From Microvirga ossetica (lineage in GTDB: Bacteria > Pseudomonadota > Alphaproteobacteria > Rhizobiales > Beijerinckiaceae), in NCBI RefSeq assembly GCF_002741015.1, contig NZ_CP016616.1, forward strand, positions 4,614,501-4,678,500: a stretch of DNA of 64,000 nucleotides, written 5' to 3'. Made by a program: the position numbers and the translations under genes. Shown one piece after another: positions 12,581 through 21,047 of this stretch. How positions within the stretch are numbered: position 1 is the stretch's first letter; every line of letters begins with the position of its first letter. The notes beneath the pieces were generated by a model that searched no databases, was not told the origin of the DNA, and was given only the letters and a program-made list of their open reading frames with translations.

Positions 12581-13741
12581 ATGCTCAGGCTCGCAACGGT
12601 GACCCTGCTTTTCGGAACGCTCCTGGCCACCCCATCCATGGCCCAGCAGAGTGCAGCACCATCTCAGGGTCCAGCGCAATTGCAGCAGGTCGCCAGCTTT
12701 GAACACCAGGTGACCGGAGTGACCGTTTCGAAGGATGGACGCATCTTCGTCAACTTCCCGCGTTGGACGGAGGATGCACCGATCTCGGTGGCCGAGGTAA
12801 CGCGCGATGGCCAGATCAAACCTTACCCGGATGACGAGTGGAATTCCTGGCGCAACGCCAAGAAGAACCAGATGCCGGCCGGCGATCACTTCGTGTGCGT
12901 CCAGAGCGTCGTGGCCGATGCGCACGGCAATCTCTGGGTCGTCGACCCGGCTGCGCCAGCCACTGCACCTGTTGTGCAGGGTGGGCCCAAGCTCGTCAGG
13001 ATCGACCTGAAGACGAACAAGGTTGCGCAGGTGATCCGCTTCGACGAGACGGTGGCCCCTCAGGGCAGCTACCTGAACGACGTGCGGTTTTCGCCGGATG
13101 GGCGGCATGCCTATCTGACCGATGCCGGGGCCAAGGGTGCTCTCGTTGTTGTGGATCTACAGAATGGCAAGGCTCGACGTGTCCTTGACGGCCACCCGAG
13201 CACCCAGCCGGAAAAGGACGTGGTGGTGAAGGTGGACGGGCAGGAGTTGCGCCGGCCCGATGGGCGCGGGGTCGAATTTGCCGCCGACAGCATCGCGCTC
13301 TCTCCCGATGGGCGCACGCTCTATTGGAAAGCCCTGACCGGCCGGACCCTCTATCGCATCACGACGGATGCGTTGGAGAACCCGCGTCTGTCCGAGAAGG
13401 ACCTCGAGGCTCGTGTGGAGCAAGTCGCCGAAACCGAGCCGACGGACGGTCTTTGGATCGATGGGCGCGGGCGGCTTTATCTGAGCGCGATTGAGCAGGA
13501 TGCCGTGAAGGTTCGTGATGGGGATCGCATCACCATCCTCGTACAGGACAAGCGGCTGCGCTGGCCCGATACATTTTCGGAGGGACCCGACGGGACCATC
13601 TACGTCACCAGCTCCCGCATCCAGGACCTGAGCTGGTTCAAGCCCGAGACCGGCCCGCGCCTTGAGACGCAGCTGTGGCGCATCGAGCCTGGACAGAACG
13701 GGGAGGCGACCGGCTCGGCCGGGCAACCCCAACGACCCTGA
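12581..13741 (+). CDS. Secreted SMP-30/Yellow (major royal jelly protein)-like beta-propeller
   Basis: 386 residues from ATG 12581, placed 5 bases after GGAGG; an earlier ATG at 12569 lies inside the ribosome site. A signal peptide ends at SMAQQ near residue 20. The mature part has repeated beta-propeller blades (GNLWVVDPAAP, LNDVRFSPDGRHAYLTD, DSIALSPDGRTLYW, EGPDGTIYVTSSR) as in MRJP/Yellow and SMP-30 proteins, which often act as lactonases or bind small ligands in the periplasm. Catalytic residues could not be assigned. It probably continues the alcohol dehydrogenase transcript, 91 bases after the previous gene. Confidence 0.82.
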   Translation: MLRLATVTLLFGTLLATPSMAQQSAAPSQGPAQLQQVASFEHQVTGVTVSKDGRIFVNFPRWTEDAPISVAEVTRDGQIKPYPDDEWNSWRNAKKNQMPAGDHFVCVQSVVADAHGNLWVVDPAAPATAPVVQGGPKLVRIDLKTNKVAQVIRFDETVAPQGSYLNDVRFSPDGRHAYLTDAGAKGALVVVDLQNGKARRVLDGHPSTQPEKDVVVKVDGQELRRPDGRGVEFAADSIALSPDGRTLYWKALTGRTLYRITTDALENPRLSEKDLEARVEQVAETEPTDGLWIDGRGRLYLSAIEQDAVKVRDGDRITILVQDKRLRWPDTFSEGPDGTIYVTSSRIQDLSWFKPETGPRLETQLWRIEPGQNGEATGSAGQPQRP

Positions 13742-13770
13742 CGGAGCAGCTGGGATGACAGGAGGCTGCC

Positions 13771-14922
13771 ATGATGGGGCGACTGGAGCAGGGCCTTGGA
13801 ATACTGCTGATCCTGATCATCTTGCTCGATATCTTTCTGACCGTGCTCTACGCCCGGATCGGCACCAGCATCATCGGATCCAGGGTCGGGCGGCTGATCT
13901 GGGCCTCCTTCGTCAAAGCCTCAAAGGTTTCTGGCCCTAGACAAGGAGCCGTTCTGTCCTTCTGCGGGCCGGTCATCCTCGTGCTGCTGGTTGGGGTCTG
14001 GGCTCTCGGGCTGACGCTCGGGGCAGCTTTGATCATGCACCCGGAACTCGGCACGTCCGTCCGCGCCACCAACGGCGAGACGCCCACCGACTTCGTCACC
14101 GCGATGTATGCCGGTGGCACCAGCATGGCGATCGTCGGAGCGAGCGACTTCACCCCGCACACGGGCCCGACACGGTTGCTCTTCCTGCTCAACTCGCTGA
14201 TCGGCATGTCGGTGATGTCGCTGACGCTGACCTACCTGATGCAGGTCTACACAGCGCTCCAGCGGCGCAACGTGCTGGCCATGAACATCCATTTCCTCTC
14301 GGGGTGCACAGGCGATGCCGCCGAATTGCTGGCACGTCTCGGACCTCAGTGGCAGTTCAGTAGTGGCTACACCAACCTGTCGGAACTCGGTGTCGAGATG
14401 ACCATGGCCAAGGAGGCACATCACTTCTACCCGGTACTGTTCTATTTCCGCTTCAGTGACCCATACCACTCCGTGTCCCGTTCCACGCTGGTCGCATTGG
14501 ACACGGTGAGCCTGATCAAGAGCGCCCTGGATGATCAAAAGGACCGCTGGCTGAAGGAGGCAGGAGCCGTCACGCAGCTCTGGGAAGCATCAATGATGCT
14601 GGTCACCACCTTGGAGAACACGTTCCTTCCCCATGGCGCACCGGACCGGGAGGCCCAACCGGACCAGCAGACCCGAGAGCGCTGGCGAGCACGCTACCGC
14701 GCTGCCCTGCTTCGGCTTCGGCAGGCGGGGATCGAGATCACGGCTGACGGGCAGGCCGGTGCCGAGGCCTACATCTCCTGCCGAATGCAATGGGACCATC
14801 ACATCACGAACCTGGCCCCCTCAATGGCTTACACCATGGAAGAGATCGACACGGCAATGAGCGGTTTAGGATCGAAGCACAGCCCGAACGATCCCGGGCT
14901 CCGCCTACACGTGGCCGAATAG
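13771..14922 (+). CDS. Two-pore-helix ion channel-like membrane protein with degenerate filter
   Basis: 383 residues with hydrophobic segments at about 8-28 and 60-88, a pore-helix/filter region at about 108-130 and a last helix at 130-158 (LLNSLIGMSVMSLTLTYLM). The order TM, pore loop, TM resembles the prokaryotic K+ channel pore domain (Ion_trans_2). The filter position reads IVGASDFTP (I121-P129) where K+ channels have TVGYGDxxP, so Tyr and the second Gly are lost. A 220-residue cytosolic tail follows and holds no RCK motif that I can recognise. The start follows AGGAGG at 5 bases. Ion selectivity is unknown. Confidence 0.75.
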   Translation: MMGRLEQGLGILLILIILLDIFLTVLYARIGTSIIGSRVGRLIWASFVKASKVSGPRQGAVLSFCGPVILVLLVGVWALGLTLGAALIMHPELGTSVRATNGETPTDFVTAMYAGGTSMAIVGASDFTPHTGPTRLLFLLNSLIGMSVMSLTLTYLMQVYTALQRRNVLAMNIHFLSGCTGDAAELLARLGPQWQFSSGYTNLSELGVEMTMAKEAHHFYPVLFYFRFSDPYHSVSRSTLVALDTVSLIKSALDDQKDRWLKEAGAVTQLWEASMMLVTTLENTFLPHGAPDREAQPDQQTRERWRARYRAALLRLRQAGIEITADGQAGAEAYISCRMQWDHHITNLAPSMAYTMEEIDTAMSGLGSKHSPNDPGLRLHVAE

Positions 14923-14948
14923 CAGAAGTTGATCCGATGGAGGCGAGA

Positions 14949-15179
14949 ATGCCGCTCAGCGAGCTGGCCTGCGAGATCCTCGGGTTCTTTCGTGAGACAC
15001 ACCGAAAACCCGGTGCCCGCATGACAATGGCAACACTGGATGCGCACTTCGGGACAGATCCCGCTGTTGCAGTGGCCATTTCCGAGTTGAAGCAGCTTGG
15101 ATACGTGACCGTGCCGGACGCTGGGACGGTCGAACTGACAGACCTTGGCTTCGACGCGATCCATCGTGGCGTTGCATGA
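14949..15179 (+). CDS. Hypothetical small winged-helix-like protein
   Basis: 76 residues from the ATG 5 bases after GGAGG (an ATG at 14937 is the alternative). The pattern MATLDAHFGTDPAVAVAISELKQLGYVTV and a final beta-hairpin (AGTVELTDLG, given here as two short pieces) suggests a compact winged-helix fold with a recognition helix near 40-52. No family was recognised. It starts 26 bases after the channel gene and could be cotranscribed. Its end abuts the transposase fragment. Confidence 0.55.
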   Translation: MPLSELACEILGFFRETHRKPGARMTMATLDAHFGTDPAVAVAISELKQLGYVTVPDAGTVELTDLGFDAIHRGVA

Positions 15180-15180
15180 G

Positions 15181-15606
15181 GTTCTTCTTCTGGCTGCAGC
15201 CCGCAAGGCCGTTCTGGAAGCGGTCGTGGCGATCGACCGTGACATGCGCCTGCTGGCCCGCTCGTCACAAGCCTGCCACCGGCTGATGACCATCCCGGGT
15301 GTGGGTCAACTGACAGCCTTGGCCTTTGTCGCCACCATCGATGCTCCGGAGCGCTTCCGCCGCTCGCGTGATGTGGGAGCCTATCTCGGTCTGGTGCCGA
15401 GGCACTTCCAATCCGGCGAAATCGACTATGTCGGCAGCATCTCCAAATGTGGGGGCCGTCGGGTGCGAACCCTGTTGTGCGAGGCCGCCAACGTGATGCT
15501 GACGCGCTACCGCGGCGCATTGGCTCTCAAAGAATGGGCGCTGGGCATCGCCCGGCACTCGACCATGCGGAACGCTCGTGTTGCCTTGGCTCGCCGGTTG
15601 TCCTAG
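15181..15606 (+). pseudogene. IS110-family transposase, C-terminal fragment
   Basis: About 140 codons encode only the C-terminal Transposase_20 domain: MTIPGVGQLTALAFVATID and YLGLVPRHFQSG are hallmarks of IS110/IS116/IS902 transposases. The N-terminal DEDD (RuvC-like) catalytic domain is absent, and the reading frame stops after ALARRLS, short of the usual end. It is therefore a dead fragment. It marks the border between the stress block and the next gene set. Confidence 0.88.
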
Positions 15607-15703
15607 GGGCTATCTGTCGCATCGAGATGTCCAATGTCCAGCTCCAATGCGCTGGAAGCTTAGACGCTGAAGTCATGGGCTCAAGCGGCCCCTTGCACCA
15701 AGT

Positions 15704-16522
15704 TCAGCGTAGATCCGGATGCGGTCCCGACCGGTTGCCGCGGTCGAGAGCATCGATCGCAAGCATATCGGAGCTATCCAGCTCAAAGTCAAAAATTGTA
15801 ATATTTTCAACGATGCGATAAGGGGTTGCCGACTTTGGAATTGCAATATTGCCCTTCTGCATGTGCCAGCGCAGGATCACCTGAGCAGAGCTTCTCCGAT
15901 GTTTCTCCGCAACTGCGCAGATAGTGGGTTCATCGACCGCACCCTTCGCTAAGGGACTCCAGGCTTCAGTTGCGATCCCGTGCCTTCGGTGAAAGACAGC
16001 AAGCTCCTCTTGTTGGAATGTGGGATGGAGTTCGATCTGATTGACGGCTGGCACTGTCCCTGTCCCGCCGAGCAGTCGTTCGAGATGGTTGATCTGGAAG
16101 TTGGAAACGCCAATGGCCCGGATCCGCCCCTCGCTCCGGAGCGTTTCCAACGCTTTCCAAGTCTCGATATAGCGATCGAGTTTCGGCAGCGGCCAATGGA
16201 TCAGATAGAGATCGACAACATCGAGCCCCAACCGCCTAGACGCCTCATCAAAGGCCCTGCGTGCTTCATCAAATCCGTGGCTCGCGTTGTCCAGCTTCGA
16301 GGTCACGAAAATCTCGGCTCGGGTCAACTCGCTCTCGGCGATGGCTCGTCCGACGCCCTCCTCGTTTCCGTAGAGGGATGCCGTGTCAAAGCTGCGGTAA
16401 CCGGCATCGAACGCAAGCTTCACTAAACGAACCACATCGGTGTTATCCATCTGCCAGACCCCAAATCCGAGTTGGGGAATGGAAACAGATTGATTGAGCA
16501 TCACGGAAGGAACAGAGACCAT
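15704..16522 (-). CDS. Aldo/keto reductase (2,5-diketo-D-gluconate reductase-like)
   Basis: 272-residue NADPH-dependent (beta/alpha)8 reductase. The catalytic tetrad is visible: Asp and Tyr in FDTASLYGNE, Lys in FVTSKLDN, His in LIHWPLP. The family signature GVSNFQINHLERLL and the cofactor-binding segment IPKSATPYRIVEN are present. ATG 16522 follows CCCGGAG; a TTG six codons upstream is less likely. The substrate is not predictable. It stands alone, facing the IS110 fragment and 112 bases from the kinase operon. Confidence 0.9.
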   Translation of the reverse strand: MVSVPSVMLNQSVSIPQLGFGVWQMDNTDVVRLVKLAFDAGYRSFDTASLYGNEEGVGRAIAESELTRAEIFVTSKLDNASHGFDEARRAFDEASRRLGLDVVDLYLIHWPLPKLDRYIETWKALETLRSEGRIRAIGVSNFQINHLERLLGGTGTVPAVNQIELHPTFQQEELAVFHRRHGIATEAWSPLAKGAVDEPTICAVAEKHRRSSAQVILRWHMQKGNIAIPKSATPYRIVENITIFDFELDSSDMLAIDALDRGNRSGPHPDLR

Positions 16523-16633
16523 GAGAAACTCCGGGTTCAACGTATCCTGCTTACAGCATTGCGCAGATTGGGATCATAGACAGGGGGTGGTTCGACCGGT
16601 CCCGCTCCAAGCCGGACTTGTTACCGAGCCGGC

Positions 16634-17545
16634 TCACGCAATTCCGAGTTGCTCCCGTATCGGCATGCCCGTCTGAGCACCGTGAGCCAGGCAGGCCAGC
16701 GAGGCACCGCGGCAGGCTCGCTCAAGGGCTGTCGTGACGGGTAGTCCCTCATCGAGGCTACTGGCCAGAATGCCGACGAAAGTGTCGCCCGCCCCAGTCG
16801 TGTCGACGGGCTGAACCGGCTTCGCTTCGATAGTCTCGCGATACCCATTCGGGTGAAACACAAAGGCTCCGCGTGCACCTGCCGTCACAACGCATATGCA
16901 ACCGGTCCGCGACAGAAAGCTTCCGGCCTCTTCAAATGCGGCCGTCGCGCGCCCGAGGAGTGCCGCCGCTGCGAGAGCCTCGTGCTCATTGACGACGAAG
17001 ATATCGGTCGCATTGACGAGATCCGAGAGATCCGTCGCCGAGAATTTTGAGGGAGCCGGTGCGAGGTTCCAGATGACGCGGCCGCCGACAGCGCGAACCT
17101 GCCGGGCGACGCTGAGAGACCCAGGGAAGGGGACCTCCATCTGGAGAACAGCAACAGTGGAGGCATCGATCCCGAAGTTGCGGATTGATGCCTCCGTCAG
17201 CGTAGCATTCGCCCCGCTAGCAACGGTGATCGCATTTTCGCCGTGCTCATCAACGGTGATGAAGGCACATCCGGTCGGCTCAGTACTGTTGGTGACGAGA
17301 TCAGCCCCCACACCATTGCGGTTGAGGTTGTCGCGCGCAGATCGGCCGAAGGCATCGTCTCCGACGCAGGCTGCGATCGTCACCCGACGCGGCAAAGAGG
17401 CCCGCGCGGCAGCGATCGCCTGGTTAGCACCCTTCCCGCCAAACAAGGTCTCATAGCGAGGCGAGAGGACAGTTTCGCCCGGGCGCGGGATTGAGGCCAC
17501 GCGGGCGACAAGATCAATGTTGATCGAGCCAAAAACAAGGATCAT
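16634..17545 (-). CDS. Ribokinase-like PfkB-family sugar kinase
   Basis: 303 residues. PfkB signatures: N-terminal FGSINIDLVARV, FGGKGANQAIAAAR, and C-terminal DTTGAGDTFVGILA with the catalytic Asp. It phosphorylates a sugar or nucleoside hydroxyl using ATP. The ATG follows AAGGAG. It is the last gene of an eight-gene leftward operon and starts 32 bases after the RpiB-like gene, so a pentose or tetrose phosphate is the likely product. True ribokinase versus another specificity cannot be told from sequence. Confidence 0.88.
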   Translation of the reverse strand: MILVFGSINIDLVARVASIPRPGETVLSPRYETLFGGKGANQAIAAARASLPRRVTIAACVGDDAFGRSARDNLNRNGVGADLVTNSTEPTGCAFITVDEHGENAITVASGANATLTEASIRNFGIDASTVAVLQMEVPFPGSLSVARQVRAVGGRVIWNLAPAPSKFSATDLSDLVNATDIFVVNEHEALAAAALLGRATAAFEEAGSFLSRTGCICVVTAGARGAFVFHPNGYRETIEAKPVQPVDTTGAGDTFVGILASSLDEGLPVTTALERACRGASLACLAHGAQTGMPIREQLGIA

Positions 17546-17577
17546 GTCGCGCGCTCCTTTGCCCAAGTCGATCGGAC

Positions 17578-18024
17578 TCAGCCTTCGGCATCCATGGCAT
17601 GGAGCATTTCCACGCGACGGCGGCAGTCCTCGTCGGTGGAGAATTCCGCCGTTAGGTACGACTCAACGAGATCCTGTGCGAGCCAGGAGCCGACGATCTT
17701 GGCGCCGATGCACATCACGTTGACGTCGTCATGCTCAACGGACTGGTGTGCCGAATGGATGTCGTGGCAAACGGCAGCGCGGATGCCCTTGACCTTGTTG
17801 GCGGCGATCGACGCGCCGACGCCCGTACCGCAGACCATGATGCCGCGCTCAGCCTCGCCGGATTTGACTTTCTGGGTCAGTGCGCGGGCAATGTCCGGAA
17901 AGTCGACAGGCTTGTCATCGAAGGAGCCGACGTCGATGACCTCATGTCCGAGCGAGCGGACATGTTCGACCACTGCATTCTTGAGGGGCCATCCGGCATG
18001 ATCCGACCCGATTACGACGCGCAT
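17578..18024 (-). CDS. RpiB/LacAB-family sugar-phosphate isomerase
   Basis: 148 residues. All RpiB marks are present: D8-H9 in GSDHAG, C65 in CGTGVGASIAANK, and H98 in the EHDDVNV segment equivalent to the HNDANV of E. coli RpiB. It interconverts aldose and ketose phosphates, such as ribose-5-P and ribulose-5-P; homologues also act on tetrulose phosphates in erythritol and threitol pathways. The ATG at 18024 follows AAAGG; longer upstream frames lack a ribosome site. Position between an ABC binding protein and a sugar kinase suggests a dedicated catabolic role rather than the housekeeping isomerase. Confidence 0.9.
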   Translation of the reverse strand: MRVVIGSDHAGWPLKNAVVEHVRSLGHEVIDVGSFDDKPVDFPDIARALTQKVKSGEAERGIMVCGTGVGASIAANKVKGIRAAVCHDIHSAHQSVEHDDVNVMCIGAKIVGSWLAQDLVESYLTAEFSTDEDCRRRVEMLHAMDAEG

Positions 18025-18088
18025 TGGGAAACCTTTCTTTTTGATTGCAGGCGAGTGGTGCCGGGGCACCACTCGGGTTCTTCTAAGC

Positions 18089-18889
18089 TCAGCTCCGCAT
18101 TTCCTGAGGGAGTTCGCTACCATGGAACTTCTTGTAGATCTCGTTTAGCTTGCCGTTCTTCAAGTTGATCGAAATCCATTCATTGAGCTTCTCGACCAAG
18201 CGCGGCTCACCCTTGCGCACACCGATGGCAAGATCGAAGGTGCGGATGAGCACCTTTGGCTCGAATGCACGGGCCGGGTTCTTGACTCCGATCTGGTTCA
18301 CGATCGTTGCGGACGTTGCGACGCAGTCGGCCTGACCCGAGACGGCAGCTGTCACCATCGTGGCATCGTCGTCGAAGCGGGCGAGGGTGAGGTTGCGATC
18401 CTTCATGTTCGTTAGTTCGGTATCCTGCGTCGTGCCGCGGGAGACGGCGATCGTCTTGCCCTTCAGGTCGTCCCAGCCCTTTGCCTCAACGGTCTTCAGG
18501 CAGCCAACAACGGACTGCAAGGCCGCATAGGCCTTGGTGAAATCGATCACCTTGGCACGCTCGGGCGTGACCGAGAGGGTCGAGATGATGATGTCCGCCT
18601 TGTTGGTCTGGACGTTCGGGATCCGCGTCGCGCCGGTGGTCTGGATGAACTCGAGCTCGAGCCCAAGGTCCTTGGCGAGAAGCTGGGCGGTTTCTACGTC
18701 CGATCCCGTCGGCTTAAGATTGGCATCCATCATGCCGGATGGTGGAATCGCCAGGTCGGTCGCAATGCGGATCTTCTTCGCCTTCATGATGTCGTCGAGA
18801 AGGTCAGCATGTGCAGCTGTGGTGCCGAGCGCTACCATGCAGGTCATTGCGACTGCGGCAGCATAGAGCGGGCGCTTCATCATCGTCAT
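18089..18889 (-). CDS. Polar-amino-acid-type ABC transporter binding protein
   Basis: 266 residues with a signal peptide ending AAHADL. SBP_bac_3 fold: IRIATDLAIPPSGMMD, TGSDVETAQLLAKDLGLELE and DIIISTLSVTPERAKVIDFT are typical family-3 solute-binding stretches. It delivers a small, usually amine- or carboxylate-bearing ligand to the two permeases encoded upstream. ATG 18889 follows AGGGAG. The usual arginine that holds an amino-acid carboxylate (SVTPER) is kept, but ligand identity is open because the operon also carries sugar-phosphate enzymes. Confidence 0.9.
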   Translation of the reverse strand: MTMMKRPLYAAAVAMTCMVALGTTAAHADLLDDIMKAKKIRIATDLAIPPSGMMDANLKPTGSDVETAQLLAKDLGLELEFIQTTGATRIPNVQTNKADIIISTLSVTPERAKVIDFTKAYAALQSVVGCLKTVEAKGWDDLKGKTIAVSRGTTQDTELTNMKDRNLTLARFDDDATMVTAAVSGQADCVATSATIVNQIGVKNPARAFEPKVLIRTFDLAIGVRKGEPRLVEKLNEWISINLKNGKLNEIYKKFHGSELPQEMRS

Positions 18890-18914
18890 TATCTCCCTAG
18901 GTCTTGGTTGTGGT

Positions 18915-19670
18915 TTAGAGCCCTGTGCCAACGAACTGGGCGAGTTCCGGAGTTGCAGGCGATGTCAGGATCGCGGCAGGCCCGGTCTCATGGACCTTGC
19001 CGTGGTGCATGAACACCACCCGGTTGGCGATACCCCTGGCAAATCCCATCTCGTGCGTGACCATCACCATGGTCATGCCGTCCGCAGCGAGCGCCTCAAT
19101 GACTTTCAGAACCTCACCGGTCAGCTCCGGGTCGAGGGCCGAGGTCACTTCGTCGAACAGCATGACCTTGGGCTGCATGGCGAGCGAGCGGGCGATCGCC
19201 GCACGCTGCTGCTGGCCGCCGGAAAGCTGTTCGGGATATTGGTGGAGCTTGTCCTCCAGACCGACCTGGGCAAGGACCCGCCGCGCCTGCTCCTTCGCTT
19301 GGGACTTCGGGGTCCCCTTCACGGAGCAGGGGGCGAGCGTGATGTTCTGCTCTATAGTCAGGTGAGGAAACAGGTTATAGCTCTGAAAGACGATGCCGAC
19401 ATCCTGGCGCAGCGCTCTCAGATTGAGCTTTGGGTCGCTGACGCGATGGCCGCACACGACGATCTCGCCGCTGTCGATCGTCTCGAAGCGGTCGATGCAG
19501 CGAAGGGCAGTGCTCTTGCCCGAGCCGCTGCGGCCGATGAGGACAAGAACCTCGCCGCGATTGACCTCGAAGCTCACCCCGTTGAGCACCTTGAGCGCGC
19601 CGAAGCTCTTGTGCACGTTCGAAAGGCCGACGACCGATGAAGCGGTATCTGTTCTGGTGATCTTGTGCAT
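18915..19670 (-). CDS. Polar-amino-acid-type ABC transporter ATPase
   Basis: 251 residues. Walker A GRSGSGKST, Q-loop FQSYNLFPHLT, signature LSGGQQQR, Walker B VMLFDEVTSALD and H-loop VMVTHEMGFA are all intact. It is a GlnQ/HisP-like nucleotide-binding subunit. The ATG at 19670 lies one base past the stop of the permease gene upstream, so translation is probably coupled; a TTG at 19685 is a weaker start. Confidence 0.94.
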   Translation of the reverse strand: MHKITRTDTASSVVGLSNVHKSFGALKVLNGVSFEVNRGEVLVLIGRSGSGKSTALRCIDRFETIDSGEIVVCGHRVSDPKLNLRALRQDVGIVFQSYNLFPHLTIEQNITLAPCSVKGTPKSQAKEQARRVLAQVGLEDKLHQYPEQLSGGQQQRAAIARSLAMQPKVMLFDEVTSALDPELTGEVLKVIEALAADGMTMVMVTHEMGFARGIANRVVFMHHGKVHETGPAAILTSPATPELAQFVGTGL

Positions 19671-19671
19671 G

Positions 19672-20340
19672 TCAGGCAGTCTCAAGTTCGATGCGAGCCG
19701 GGCCGCCCCGCGTTTCCAATCGGTGACTGAACCGCGAGAGCGGGTAGCAGAGGGCGAAATAGATGACGGCGATGATGGTGTAGATCAGGAAGGGCTCGAA
19801 TAGGGAGTTGTTGATGATCTGACCCGATCGCGCGAGCTCAACGAAGCCGACCACCGACGCCAGCGACGTATTCTTGATGATCTGCACCATGAAGCCTACG
19901 GTCGGAGGCGTGGCGATCCGGACGGCTTGCGGCAGGATGACCTTGATCATCCGCTGGGAGCGGCTGAGGGCGAGTCCCTCGGCTGCTTCCCACTGCTGCT
20001 TCGGGACGGACTCGATGCTGCCGCGCCAGATCTCGCCGAGATAGGCACTGACGTAGATCGTGAGCGAGGCGCCCGCCGCCATTAGGGGAGAGACGGTCAC
20101 GCCGAGCGCCGGCAGGCCGAAATAGGTCAGGAACATGATGACGAGAAGTGGCGTGCCCTGGATGAGCTGGACATAGCCGGCGCTCAGAAGCCGCACGATC
20201 CGGCTCGGCGAGATGCGGCAGAGGGCGATGATGAAGCCGGCCAAGCCCCCGCCGAGCAGGCCGATGAGCGACAGTCCGATGGTCCACAGCGCTCCGTAGC
20301 CAAGGAACATCAGGTGATTGACATTGAGGGAACCGCCCAT
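19672..20340 (-). CDS. Polar-amino-acid-type ABC permease (HisM/GlnP family)
   Basis: 222 residues, about five membrane helices. The inner-loop coupling motif EAAEGLALSRSQRMIKVILP is the EAA motif that contacts the ATPase. The family start VQLIQGTPLLVIMFLTYFG is also present. It forms a heterodimeric channel with the neighbouring permease encoded 7 bases upstream. Confidence 0.92.
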   Translation of the reverse strand: MGGSLNVNHLMFLGYGALWTIGLSLIGLLGGGLAGFIIALCRISPSRIVRLLSAGYVQLIQGTPLLVIMFLTYFGLPALGVTVSPLMAAGASLTIYVSAYLGEIWRGSIESVPKQQWEAAEGLALSRSQRMIKVILPQAVRIATPPTVGFMVQIIKNTSLASVVGFVELARSGQIINNSLFEPFLIYTIIAVIYFALCYPLSRFSHRLETRGGPARIELETA

Positions 20341-20347
20341 CTTCTCC

Positions 20348-21031
20348 TCACAAAGGGGTGCCGAGGCGTCGACGACGCGGGAAGATCACGAGGCCGAGAA
20401 GCCAGAACCCGGCCCGCATGACCAGCGACAGGACGATGTAGACGAGAGCCACGAGAATATAGGTCTCGAAGGCGCGGTAGGTGTCGGACTGAACGTAGTT
20501 TGCAACCGCCGTCAGCTCCTCGGCCGAGATCTGGGACGTCACGGACGAGGCCAGCATCAGCAGCACGAACTGGCTCGTCAGCGCCGGGTAGACCTTCTCG
20601 ATCGCCGGCAACATGACCACATGCCAGTAGATCTGGGCGCGGGACAATGCCAGACCTTCGGCAGCCTCTATCTGACCGCGGGGAATAGCGTCGAAACCTG
20701 CGCGGATGATCTCGGTCGTGTATGCGCCGACATTGATGGTGAGCGCCGCTGCGGCGACCGTGAAGGCGGAGAACTTCAATCCCAGGCTGGCGAGGCCGAA
20801 ATAGACGAGGAAGATCTGGACCAGAAGCGGCGTGTTGCGGATCGCCTCGACATAGATGCCGCAAATGCGTGAGATCATCGGATGGTTGCTGCGTCGTCCG
20901 ATGGCGCCAAGAACGCCGATAGCCGAGCCCAGTGCGGTTGCGATGAAGGCGAGTTGAAGGGTGAGCAGCGCTCCCTCCAGGAAGGCTGGCCATCGTTCGA
21001 GGATCGCGGCAAAATCCAGGTTGAGGTTCAT
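20348..21031 (-). CDS. Polar-amino-acid-type ABC permease (HisQ/GltJ family)
   Basis: 227 residues, multi-helix inner-membrane subunit. The signature YVEAIRNTPLLVQIFLVYFG and EAA motif EAAEGLALSRAQIYWHVVML are present. It pairs with the following permease. The C-terminal end is basic (FPRRRRLG). It begins 17 bases after the dehydrogenase gene in the operon. Confidence 0.92.
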   Translation of the reverse strand: MNLNLDFAAILERWPAFLEGALLTLQLAFIATALGSAIGVLGAIGRRSNHPMISRICGIYVEAIRNTPLLVQIFLVYFGLASLGLKFSAFTVAAAALTINVGAYTTEIIRAGFDAIPRGQIEAAEGLALSRAQIYWHVVMLPAIEKVYPALTSQFVLLMLASSVTSQISAEELTAVANYVQSDTYRAFETYILVALVYIVLSLVMRAGFWLLGLVIFPRRRRLGTPL

Positions 21032-21047
21032 CGCAGCTGATCCGGGG

